A stretch of DNA of 38,512 nucleotides from a virus. The stretch is from the IMG/VR virus record IMGVR_UViG_3300010885_044361, positions 1 to 38,512 of that record; one strand, 5' to 3'. Positions 5,720 through 14,572 of the stretch are shown in pieces (position 1 is the first letter of the stretch; each line of letters begins with the position of its first letter). Position numbers and translations under genes: made by a program. The notes beneath the pieces are model-generated. The model saw only the letters and a program-made list of their open reading frames with translations, ran no database searches and was not told where the DNA came from.

Positions 5720-8398
5720 ATGGCAATTGATGAAATTGCAATTCAAAATAGGGCAACAGAATTATTATCAATTGCCCAGCAATTAAATGCTGCAGAATCA
5801 CCAACTGAAAAGCAAGTAGTTCAACACCTTTCCACTATTAACAATTATTTAAATAGTGAACAACTTAATATTGCGGCTACCCAGTTATATCCCGAATCGG
5901 TAAGCAATTCTATTTCACAGTTAAGACAAGCAAGAACTATAACAGAAAATACATTAGATCAGCTAAGAAATAATTTAGAGGCCGAATCGGCATCTACAGA
6001 GTATATCAATGGACGACTGTCACAAATAGACAGTGAAGGTGCCGGACAAATAAACAGTGCTGGACAAATAGTTAGAAATTCACAAGATGCATATAATTCT
6101 GACTCATTGACTCAAAATCCAATGGTTGTTAAAAATGCGCAACTTGATACGATAAAGAGACAGATCCAAGAAGATGCTAATGAAAATCCTGCTCAGCTAA
6201 GAACCACACCGGGAGAAGATAGCGGAGCAGACATTCTTGATAGGTATAACGGCAATGACAATAATGATACAAGTTTTGTTAATAATACAGACAATGAAAT
6301 ATTAACTCCAAATGCTTTTAATAAACAAGTTATACCACAAAAAAATGTATTGAATCGATTAGGTTCTTATGTTTATAAAATTAGTTTATATGTACAAACA
6401 CCTGAGCAATACATAGGAATGATGGCAAGTGCTGATAAAAGCACAGCAAACTACTCAGTAATTTTAGAGTCAGGGGGCAGTGCCGCAGGGCCCACAACAG
6501 CAACTGATCCGCTAAAATTAGATTTGTATATTAATAATTTAGAAATTGAACATTTATTTCAGGAAGCTAATCGCGCACCAGTTAACTCAACTTTGTTGCA
6601 TTTTGATATTATTGAACCATCAGGATTTACTTTTTTAACAAATCTTAAAACACTGGTAAACAGCCTTGGCCTCCAGGATTTTAGTAAACAACATTATCTC
6701 TTAGTAGTACGGTTTAAAGGTTTTGATGATTCAGGAAAACTTATATCCTCAGGTGATAAAGATGGTTACCTCATTGAGAAATTTATTCCTTTTACGTTTG
6801 CTACGATTAAAACTGTAATTAAGGCCGGAGCAGTTACTTACAACTGTGTCGGCCTAGTTGTTCAACACTCAGTTGGCCTATCTCAAAAACGCGCCACCAT
6901 TCCGTTTAATGTTGAGCTAGTTGGACAAACATTAAACGATTTATTTAATGGTAAGAGTGATTTATCAACTGTTAGTGCCAAAGCTGTCAGTGGTCGTACC
7001 CCTGATGGCCAAGAGGTACCAATTCCAAGTCATCTCTCTTCAATTAATGTTGGTGGACGTAGTAGAATTTCAACAGGAATTATAGAAGCGTTAAATGCGC
7101 TTCAGGCCGACTTAGTAAAAACTCGAGCATATAAACAAGCCGACGTATATAAAGTTAAATTTGCTGAAGGTAGTGGAATAGGACAGTGTTTAGTTAATGC
7201 GCCAGGATCGGTTGATAAAACACGCAAACCAATGTCACCCACTGCTCAAAAAGATGCTTCTAATACATTGGCATCTAAAGGTTACATGGATACATCAACA
7301 TCAACTTTTAGTATAACTGCCGGTCAACAGATTCAACAACTTTTAGATCTTATGATAAGAAACAGTGAATATATTACTAAACAACAAAAGTTTATAATTG
7401 ACCCAGTCACTAACGATGTTAAAATTAATAACGTAAGTGACTCTATATTAAAATGGTTTAAAATATCAACAACGGTAAAACCATTGGAATGGGATGATGC
7501 CCGTGGAGATTATGCTTATGAAATAACCTACGTTGTTTCCCCAAAGCAAGTATTTCACACACATAGTGCTTATTTTAATGAAGGACAGTTCAGAGGAATA
7601 CACAAATCTTATCAATATTGGTTTACTGGAAAAAACTCAGATATTATAAATTTTGAACAAGAAATAAATGCGGCGTTTTATATAACTATGGATGGTAATG
7701 TTCCTTTACCTAATCAAAAGTTTACACCTGATAGACAAAGTATGACAACTTGGTCATACCAACACAAAGCTGCAGAATCTCAACAAGGTGGTGCAGGTAA
7801 TTCTGCCGACCCAGCAGCACGTGCAGCTGCAACACTGTATAATGCCTCCGATTTCGCTATGATGACTTTACAAATATTAGGTGACCCAGATTATATTCAA
7901 CAAACTGATATTTTTTATGAGGGTGGTCAAACATATGAAGCATTTGCACCAGATGGCAGTATAAATTACGATTCTGCAGAACCATTGATAGAAGTTAACT
8001 TTAACACCATGGAAGACTATGATATTAATACAGGTGAAGGTAAAATATTAGATCCTTCACTTAAAACAGCTCAAGAAGTTGAAGCAACGAACGGAGCAAA
8101 AGGACTCATTTATAAAGTTGTAAGAGTAACTAGCAAGTTTTCTCAGGGTAAATTTACTCAGACTATTATTGGCTTATTACGAGAGTTTGCAACAACCGCA
8201 GTAAATGTTCGACCAACTAGCCCTGCAGATATCTCAACAAGGGCGGCTCCTAGAGCAGTAAGTGGTGACCCAAACAGCCCGTGGAATACATATTCAGAAA
8301 TAACGCCAACACCAACTATATTATTAGGAAAGCCAACATCAACGGTGATATCATCTGACGGGCCGGAAATTACAGAGGATCCAATAAGGGATTATTAG
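5720..8398 (+). CDS. Baseplate hub-like structural protein
   Basis: This 892-aa protein is probably the central baseplate hub component that holds the gp5 spike (gp27 role). Residues 1-130 are Gln/Asn-rich and helical. The middle, from about 205, has alternating strands such as YVYKISLYVQTPEQYIG, an LHFDIIEP segment and LLVVRFKGFD, as expected for the tube-like domains of hub proteins. It is much longer than T4 gp27 (391 aa). The C terminus carries a Pro/Thr-rich tail with AVSGDPNSPWNTY, a motif echoed in the N-terminal tail of the gp48-like protein. AGGA lies seven bases before the ATG. It stops with TAG at 8396-8398; an in-frame TAA follows 11 codons later. The function is inferred from order and size; the fold is not proven. 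Confidence 0.5.
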   Translation: MAIDEIAIQNRATELLSIAQQLNAAESPTEKQVVQHLSTINNYLNSEQLNIAATQLYPESVSNSISQLRQARTITENTLDQLRNNLEAESASTEYINGRLSQIDSEGAGQINSAGQIVRNSQDAYNSDSLTQNPMVVKNAQLDTIKRQIQEDANENPAQLRTTPGEDSGADILDRYNGNDNNDTSFVNNTDNEILTPNAFNKQVIPQKNVLNRLGSYVYKISLYVQTPEQYIGMMASADKSTANYSVILESGGSAAGPTTATDPLKLDLYINNLEIEHLFQEANRAPVNSTLLHFDIIEPSGFTFLTNLKTLVNSLGLQDFSKQHYLLVVRFKGFDDSGKLISSGDKDGYLIEKFIPFTFATIKTVIKAGAVTYNCVGLVVQHSVGLSQKRATIPFNVELVGQTLNDLFNGKSDLSTVSAKAVSGRTPDGQEVPIPSHLSSINVGGRSRISTGIIEALNALQADLVKTRAYKQADVYKVKFAEGSGIGQCLVNAPGSVDKTRKPMSPTAQKDASNTLASKGYMDTSTSTFSITAGQQIQQLLDLMIRNSEYITKQQKFIIDPVTNDVKINNVSDSILKWFKISTTVKPLEWDDARGDYAYEITYVVSPKQVFHTHSAYFNEGQFRGIHKSYQYWFTGKNSDIINFEQEINAAFYITMDGNVPLPNQKFTPDRQSMTTWSYQHKAAESQQGGAGNSADPAARAAATLYNASDFAMMTLQILGDPDYIQQTDIFYEGGQTYEAFAPDGSINYDSAEPLIEVNFNTMEDYDINTGEGKILDPSLKTAQEVEATNGAKGLIYKVVRVTSKFSQGKFTQTIIGLLREFATTAVNVRPTSPADISTRAAPRAVSGDPNSPWNTYSEITPTPTILLGKPTSTVISSDGPEITEDPIRDY

Positions 8399-8452
8399 AA
8401 TAATGTAGTACATGGTCAAGTTAACAATATATAATACAAACAGGAAATAAAT

Positions 8453-10714
8453 ATGGCAGAGAATTTACAAAGAAATCGAGGTAGACCATCAAATTATAAA
8501 TTTGATCGTGGCGGTGCGCCCACAGAAATGGGGCCTTATATTGGAATTGTTAAAAACAATATTGACTCGATTCGATCAGGTAGACTACAGGTTTATATTC
8601 AAGAATTTGAAGGACCACAAGAAGATGTGAGTAGTAATTGGAGAACGGTAAATTATCTACCTCCTTTCTATGGAACAACGGAACACACAGGATCAGCAGA
8701 AGGCACCGGTGATTTTGTTGGTAATAAGCACACATACGGCATGTGGTTCACTCCGCCTGATATAGGAACTAGGGTGCTTTGTTTCTTTGTTGCCGGTGAC
8801 CCAAATCAAGGTTATTATGTTGGTTGTGTTCCTGAACCTGGCCTTAATCATATGGTACCTGCAATTGGCGCCAGCAGAAAATTTGAACGCGGAAATGACA
8901 GTCAGCAAGAGTTTTTTAAAAATACTCAGCAATTACCTGTTACAGAAATTAACACAGAGAACAAACAAATATTAGATGATCCTAGATTTTTTGATAGATC
9001 TAAACCAGTACACGCTGTATTAGCCGGAACAATGTTTCAACAAGGGGTTATCAATGACGTTGTGCGCGGACCAATAACATCAAATAGTCAACGAGAAAGC
9101 CCATCGTCGGTATACGGTATATCAACCCCTGGTAAACCAATTTACGCAGGCGGGTTAGATGAAAGCACTATTAAAAATAAACTTCAAAGTGGTAAAGTTA
9201 CTCCAGATCAAATTAAAGTAATTGGTCGTCGTGGTGGACATACTATCGTTATGGATGACGGCGATATTGATGGAGTCGATCAATTAGTTAGAATAAGAAC
9301 TGCAAAAGGTCATCAGATTTCACTTAGTGATAATGGTGATTGTATATACATTATACATGCCAATGGTCAATCCTGGATTGAATTAGGTAAAGAAGGTACA
9401 CTTGATGTATTTTCAACGAATTCTGTAAATGTTCGAACGCAAGGAACAATTAATCTTCATGCTGATAAAGATATTAATATGTATGCCGGTAACAAAATTA
9501 ATTTAAGTGCAAAAGCCGAAGTTAATATTGAAAGTCAATCTAAATTAAATATGTCAGGAACTAATTCAATACTGCTGTATAGCAAACAAAATATTGGAGT
9601 AAGATCTGATGGGACATTGGCCCTTAAAGCAAGTAAGGTTGGCAGCTTTGATGGTGGTAGCCAACTTGATTTAAAAGGTGGTTGCATTGGATTGAACTCA
9701 GGTGGCGGATTACCGGTAGATATGGTTCCGGCCATTAAAAAACAAAAAGTCAGTGACACATTTTTTAATGCTCAACAAGGATGGTTTACATCTTTTGGCG
9801 CGCTGGAAAGTATAGTTAGTAGAGCACCATCGCATGAACCATGGCCATATCATAATTTAGGTACAGAAAACTCAGTGGATGTGGGTGGCGAAGGTCAGGG
9901 TAGTTTAACTGGTCTAGTATTAACAGCATTAACATCAATAGAAAAAATAAATCCCATTGGGATTACTCCTGTTGATTTTGCTAAACAAATACCTAGTATA
10001 TTAAGTGTTGGTAGTATCGATAATGATCAAGTCACAGGTATGTTAGCACAGTTAACCAAAGATGTTGGTCAGGGATTATTTGACATTACTCCAGAAAAAG
10101 GAATTGGTGTATTTGGAATGACTGCCGAGAACTTAGAATTAGGTGGCTATCTAAAACCAGGTACAGTATCAAGATTCTTATCAGCAGATAATTTATCTGC
10201 AATTATTACAGACCCCGTAGGCAGGCAAATATCTGTATTTAAAAATGTATTGTCTAATCCATCAGTCTGGACCGGATTAAATGGAGCCGATGAACTTGGG
10301 TCATTCTTAGGAGATGGTGACTTGCAAACGCAAGCACAAAGTGATATCTTTATAAGAAGCCTTGGGGAATTACAAAACAATAGCATTGTTACCGGTACAG
10401 AAAATCCTGCAGATGTGGCAGCATTAGTTCAAGCTACCTCAGTTCATGGTTTGTCGGCAGTTGGTGATTGGTTAAAAGGCACATCCGATGATCCAGCACT
10501 ATTAGATCAAATTAAACAAACAGCTAGAAATGCACAATTTGCCGTGACTATGGTTAATAGTAAAATTTCCTCAACAGATTTAACCTATTCTACCCCGGGC
10601 GCATATTCAAATACTACACTTCGCGCCGGAGTTGACCAAGCTTTAAAAGCAGTAATTGGAAGTGATAAAGTACCAACCCCAATATATACACCAACAAGGA
10701 GTACACGTACATAA
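8453..10714 (+). CDS. 5: gp5-type baseplate spike protein without lysozyme domain
   Basis: This 753-aa protein is the VgrG/gp5-type central spike. Residues about 25-140 form the OB-fold domain (GPYIGIVKNN, SGRLQVYIQEF, GTRVLCFFVAGDPNQGYYVG). Residues about 255-410 give a triple-stranded beta-helix: GGHTIVMDDGD, then repeated short strands ending in IELGKEGTLDV, INLHADKDINMYAGNKINL. T4 gp5 has a lysozyme domain between these parts; here only about 110 residues lie there and no lysozyme catalytic motif is seen. The C-terminal 340 residues are of unknown fold, rich in Gly/Ser with helical stretches. AGGA lies seven bases upstream of the ATG. It follows the hub gene after 54 bases. The spike role is well supported. 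Confidence 0.85.
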   Translation: MAENLQRNRGRPSNYKFDRGGAPTEMGPYIGIVKNNIDSIRSGRLQVYIQEFEGPQEDVSSNWRTVNYLPPFYGTTEHTGSAEGTGDFVGNKHTYGMWFTPPDIGTRVLCFFVAGDPNQGYYVGCVPEPGLNHMVPAIGASRKFERGNDSQQEFFKNTQQLPVTEINTENKQILDDPRFFDRSKPVHAVLAGTMFQQGVINDVVRGPITSNSQRESPSSVYGISTPGKPIYAGGLDESTIKNKLQSGKVTPDQIKVIGRRGGHTIVMDDGDIDGVDQLVRIRTAKGHQISLSDNGDCIYIIHANGQSWIELGKEGTLDVFSTNSVNVRTQGTINLHADKDINMYAGNKINLSAKAEVNIESQSKLNMSGTNSILLYSKQNIGVRSDGTLALKASKVGSFDGGSQLDLKGGCIGLNSGGGLPVDMVPAIKKQKVSDTFFNAQQGWFTSFGALESIVSRAPSHEPWPYHNLGTENSVDVGGEGQGSLTGLVLTALTSIEKINPIGITPVDFAKQIPSILSVGSIDNDQVTGMLAQLTKDVGQGLFDITPEKGIGVFGMTAENLELGGYLKPGTVSRFLSADNLSAIITDPVGRQISVFKNVLSNPSVWTGLNGADELGSFLGDGDLQTQAQSDIFIRSLGELQNNSIVTGTENPADVAALVQATSVHGLSAVGDWLKGTSDDPALLDQIKQTARNAQFAVTMVNSKISSTDLTYSTPGAYSNTTLRAGVDQALKAVIGSDKVPTPIYTPTRSTRT

Positions 10715-10739
10715 TCCTAATAGGATTAAATACTAGACT

Positions 10740-11114
10740 ATGGCAACCTTTTACGGATACAGTACAATAGATAAAGATAAAAAATTTCGTCTTGAAGACA
10801 GAAATTTAATTATCAGAGATATTCTCAACTCCTTTGGCATAAAACAAGGTGAGAAATTAAATAACCCCACATACGGCTCAGCTATTTGGAATTATGTTTA
10901 TGAAAACTTAACAAAAGAAACATTGTCTGGCATTGATCGAGAAATAAAAAGAACAGTAGAACAAGATCCTAGAGTTAAAGTTGAAAGCACAGAATATTTT
11001 CCTGAAGGGAATGGATTGTTAGTTGAGATAGTAGTAACAATAGTTCCATCAAACGAGACCGAGTTACTTAAATTATTTTTTACTCCTAATAACCAATCTG
11101 TGCGGTTAATGTAA
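10740..11114 (+). CDS. 25: Baseplate wedge protein gp25
   Basis: This 124-aa protein belongs to the gp25/GpW family of contractile systems, which caps the sheath-baseplate junction and starts sheath polymerisation. It shows IIRDILNSFGIKQGEKL, TYGSAIWNYVYENL, then an EQDPRV segment like the EPR core of the family, and ends with strands VEIVVTIVPSNETELL. Length matches T4 gp25 (132 aa). It lies 25 bases after the spike gene and 54 bases before gp6, the usual wedge partner. No clear Shine-Dalgarno precedes the ATG. Confidence 0.9.
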   Translation: MATFYGYSTIDKDKKFRLEDRNLIIRDILNSFGIKQGEKLNNPTYGSAIWNYVYENLTKETLSGIDREIKRTVEQDPRVKVESTEYFPEGNGLLVEIVVTIVPSNETELLKLFFTPNNQSVRLM

Positions 11115-11127
11115 ACTGGTCAGTTTA
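11112..11127 (+). other. Small inverted repeat after gp25
   Basis: TAAACTG-GT-CAGTTTA is a perfect seven-base inverted repeat that includes the gp25 stop codon. The two-base gap forces a smaller real stem. It is followed by ATTATT rather than a T run, so it is at best a weak terminator or an RNA processing signal. Confidence 0.25.
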
Positions 11128-11135
11128 TTATTAAA

Positions 11136-11142
11136 ATAAATA
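11136..11142 (+). promoter_or_regulatory. Late promoter-like box ATAAATA before gp6
   Basis: ATAAATA (preceded by AA) lies 26 bases before the gp6 ATG and matches seven of eight bases of the T4 late consensus TATAAATA. The spacing leaves room for a leader with the AAGGG ribosome site near 11159. Confidence 0.45.
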
Positions 11143-11168
11143 CAAGATAAAAAGAAGGCAAGGGAACA

Positions 11169-14100
11169 ATGGCTAAAACCACTAGACAAACGGCTATATT
11201 TGGTGCTGAAGATTGGAAACGAATATACCAAACTTATAAAGAAGCAGACTTCCAGAGTTACGATTTTGAAACTCTTCGGAAGAGTTTTGTTGATTATTTA
11301 AAATTATACTATCCAGAAACATTTAACGATTTTACTGAATCTAGTGAGTTTGTTGCATTATTAGATCTTATGGCTTTTATGGGTCAAAGTTTGGCTTTCC
11401 GCAACGATCTAAACACCAGAGAAAACTTTTTAGACACTGCTGAACGTCGAGACTCTGTAATAAAACTTGCTAATCTAATTGGATATAGTCCTAAACGTAA
11501 TTTAAATGCTCGTGGATTTCTTAAAGTTCTTTCTGTTAATACCACAGAAAATGTTTTAGATTTTAACGGATTTAGTTTAGCTAGTGTTACGGTTCTCTGG
11601 AACGATGTCACAAATCCAGACTGGGTTGAACAATTTTCATCAATTATAAATGCTACCTTAATTGATAGTCAACGTATTGGCCGATCAGGTAATAGTCAAG
11701 AAATTCTTGGAGTAACAAATGATGAATATCAGATCAATGTATTACCAAACTCACTGCCAATAGCATCGTTTACTACAGAAGTAAACGGCACAAATATGTC
11801 ATTTGAAATAACATCATCTTCTAGTGTGGGTAAATCCTACATTTATGAGCCGGCAGTAAAACCTAACGGTGAATTTAATATTTTATATCGTAACGACAAG
11901 CTAGGGTACGGCTCAGAAAGCACAGGGTATTTCTTTCAATTTAAACAAGGTACTACAATTACTCAAGATTTTAATATAGCAGATAAAATTACTAATAGAA
12001 AAATTAGCGTTAACGTTGACGGTGTAAACAATGATGATATTTCTTTATTCAAACTTAAAACAAATGGTGAGATTGAAACAGAGTGGAAACAAATTGAAAA
12101 TATCTATGCTACTGACTCTTCTGTAACAGAATTAAGTGCTCAGCGCAACGTTTATTCAGTAAATTCTAGAGCCAATGACCAAATTGATTTAATATTTGGT
12201 GATGGTGTATTTTCTCAGATCCCATTAGGTAATTTTAGATTATACACTAGAGCCAGTAACGGATTAGAATATGTAATTAACCCTAGTGAAATCCAAAGTG
12301 TACAACTTCCAATTTCTTATGTTAGCCGCCATGGTCGCATTGAAACATTAACTGTTACTTTAGGCCTACAGACACCAATCTCTAATGCTAAATCAAGAGA
12401 AACAATTAATGAAATTAAAGAACGTGCACCAGCAAGATTTTACACACAAAATCGAATGGTTAACGGCGAAGACTATAATAACTTTCCGTTTACTCAATAT
12501 ACCAGTATACTAAAATCTAAAGCAGTTGCTAGAGCGTCTGTGGGTATTAATAGACAATTGGATTTATTAGATCCGACTGGAAAATATTCGTCAACAAATA
12601 GTTTTTGTCAAGATGGCATGCTATATGAAACTCTAACAACACCTACAACAACATTTACTTTTATTGATACTAATGACATTGCAACTGTGATTAATAGTAA
12701 AGTACAGCCAATTATTAAATCAAGACAAATGACCCATTTTTATTATTCAAAATTTAATCGCTATTCATATACTGATGTTAAGTGGCATCAGAGTACAGCA
12801 ATAGTAAATCAGACAACAGGCTATTTTCAGAATGTTGATTCACTTGGCGTAATGCCGATTGGTGAACAATCTTCTAGTAATACAAAATATGCTGACCAGA
12901 GTGCGTTATTAAAATTTGGTGCACCCACTGGATTTTTCTTTGATGCTAATAATAGATTAGTGTCAGGTAGTCCATCTAAAGTTAATGAAAAATTATACTT
13001 GTGGAGTACTATTACAGAATTAACACTTGATGGTACAAACTTTGGAACAGGTAATCTCAATGATGGTACTGGTCCGGTAACATTAAATGAGTTTATTCCA
13101 TCTGAGGCATTACTAATAAAAGTTATCCCTAAATTTATTTTAGATTTGCCTAGTGCATTAGTGCAAGATATAATTGATCAAATTTCTGTATATAGAAACT
13201 TTGGTCTTGGTTATAATAACTCTAATCATACTTGGTATATTATTTCAACTGACAATCTTGACGAGAATGCAGAATATTCTTCTAGTCATGCTCAAAGCAC
13301 AGATGGATTAGGAAATGATGCAAGTTGGTTAATACAATTCACCACTGACGGCGCAATTTACACTATTACTTATAGGGCACTAAACTATTATTTTGCTAGC
13401 GTGTTAGAAAATAGATTTATATTTGATGACTCTGCTTCTGTATTTGACCCCAAGACAGGAAAAACACTTAGTGACTCAATAACAGTGCTAAAAGTAAATG
13501 CTAAACCAGACTCTACTGAAGCGTTGACTAATAATATTTTATTGGATATTGTTGGTCAAGATGTTGAGAGTGATGGCTTTGTTGATAATTTTAAAGTATT
13601 AGTTAGTTTTGCAGATAAAGACAAAGATGGAGTTGCTGATAACCCAGATATTTTCTTAGATATTGTTGACCCAACAGTTAATTCAACATTAAAAAATGTT
13701 TTCTTTCAGAAGTTATTAGACTTTGATAATTTAGAAAGGTTCGTTCCATTGGCAGCAAATATAATCAATGCTCAATATGCTACATTAAATGAGATTGAAT
13801 TAATTAAAACGGAATATCAAACTGATCAAATATTTTATGCCTATGATGCTAATTTGTTTTATAAACTAACGATCACAGATAATACATTTGTATTAACTAA
13901 CACCACAGAATATCAACGCTGTGTTGGGCGCCAAGAACTTTATTTCCAATATAAGCACAATAGCCCAAATACACGTAGAGTAGATCCAGCAACAACTAAT
14001 ATTGTTGATTTATTTTTAGTTACTAATACCTATTATAATAATTATATTAATTATATTAAAGATTCAACAAATAAAGTATCTAAACCTCAACAACCAACTC

Positions 14101-14561
14101 TAGAACAACTGAGCTTAGATTATTATGAGCTACAAGATTATAAGATGGCAACAGATTGTTTAATATTAAATTCTGTAACATTTAAACCACTGTTTGGCGA
14201 CAAGGCCGATGTTGGATTACAAGGTAAAATTAAAGTAATTAAGCACCTTAATGTAACGGTGTCTAATGGTGAAATTAAAAGTAAAGTTGTAAATGCTCTT
14301 AATAAGTTCTTTACCATTGATAAATGGGACTTTGGTGACACATTTTATTTTTCAGAACTATCAGCATATCTACATAGCCAGTTAGGTGATATTATAAGTT
14401 CTGTGGTTATTGTTCCTTCAGACCCTAATAAAGTGTTTGGTGGACTATACGAAATTAGATCAGCACCAAATGAAATATTTGTTAACGCTGCAGGAATCAA
14501 TGACATTGATGTAGTTGACGCATTAACAGCAAGTACCTTAAGACAAGAAATTATAATTTAA
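11169..14561 (+). CDS. 6: Baseplate wedge protein gp6
   Basis: This 1130-aa protein is the gp6 wedge subunit, which forms the continuous ring that holds contractile baseplates together with gp7. The N terminus is diagnostic: SFVDYLKLYYPETFNDF, then LLDLMAFMGQSLAFRNDLN, then TAERRDSVIKLANLIGYSPK, as in all gpJ/gp6-type proteins. It is larger than T4 gp6 (660 aa); the extra length is mostly in the middle and C-terminal half and is beta-rich. Near residues 815-826 a DKDKDGVADNPD loop resembles calcium-binding type-3 repeats. The end contains helical and strand segments typical of the gp6 dimerisation end. AAGGG precedes the ATG; it is 11 bases before the giant gene. Confidence 0.92.
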   Translation: MAKTTRQTAIFGAEDWKRIYQTYKEADFQSYDFETLRKSFVDYLKLYYPETFNDFTESSEFVALLDLMAFMGQSLAFRNDLNTRENFLDTAERRDSVIKLANLIGYSPKRNLNARGFLKVLSVNTTENVLDFNGFSLASVTVLWNDVTNPDWVEQFSSIINATLIDSQRIGRSGNSQEILGVTNDEYQINVLPNSLPIASFTTEVNGTNMSFEITSSSSVGKSYIYEPAVKPNGEFNILYRNDKLGYGSESTGYFFQFKQGTTITQDFNIADKITNRKISVNVDGVNNDDISLFKLKTNGEIETEWKQIENIYATDSSVTELSAQRNVYSVNSRANDQIDLIFGDGVFSQIPLGNFRLYTRASNGLEYVINPSEIQSVQLPISYVSRHGRIETLTVTLGLQTPISNAKSRETINEIKERAPARFYTQNRMVNGEDYNNFPFTQYTSILKSKAVARASVGINRQLDLLDPTGKYSSTNSFCQDGMLYETLTTPTTTFTFIDTNDIATVINSKVQPIIKSRQMTHFYYSKFNRYSYTDVKWHQSTAIVNQTTGYFQNVDSLGVMPIGEQSSSNTKYADQSALLKFGAPTGFFFDANNRLVSGSPSKVNEKLYLWSTITELTLDGTNFGTGNLNDGTGPVTLNEFIPSEALLIKVIPKFILDLPSALVQDIIDQISVYRNFGLGYNNSNHTWYIISTDNLDENAEYSSSHAQSTDGLGNDASWLIQFTTDGAIYTITYRALNYYFASVLENRFIFDDSASVFDPKTGKTLSDSITVLKVNAKPDSTEALTNNILLDIVGQDVESDGFVDNFKVLVSFADKDKDGVADNPDIFLDIVDPTVNSTLKNVFFQKLLDFDNLERFVPLAANIINAQYATLNEIELIKTEYQTDQIFYAYDANLFYKLTITDNTFVLTNTTEYQRCVGRQELYFQYKHNSPNTRRVDPATTNIVDLFLVTNTYYNNYINYIKDSTNKVSKPQQPTLEQLSLDYYELQDYKMATDCLILNSVTFKPLFGDKADVGLQGKIKVIKHLNVTVSNGEIKSKVVNALNKFFTIDKWDFGDTFYFSELSAYLHSQLGDIISSVVIVPSDPNKVFGGLYEIRSAPNEIFVNAAGINDIDVVDALTASTLRQEIII

Positions 14562-14572
14562 CTGGAATTTTA

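Noticed and set aside
14030-14070. AT-only repeat of TTATATTAA type
   Set aside because: It codes for an Asn/Tyr/Ile-rich part of gp6 in frame; ordinary low complexity in AT-rich DNA, not a repeat element or origin.
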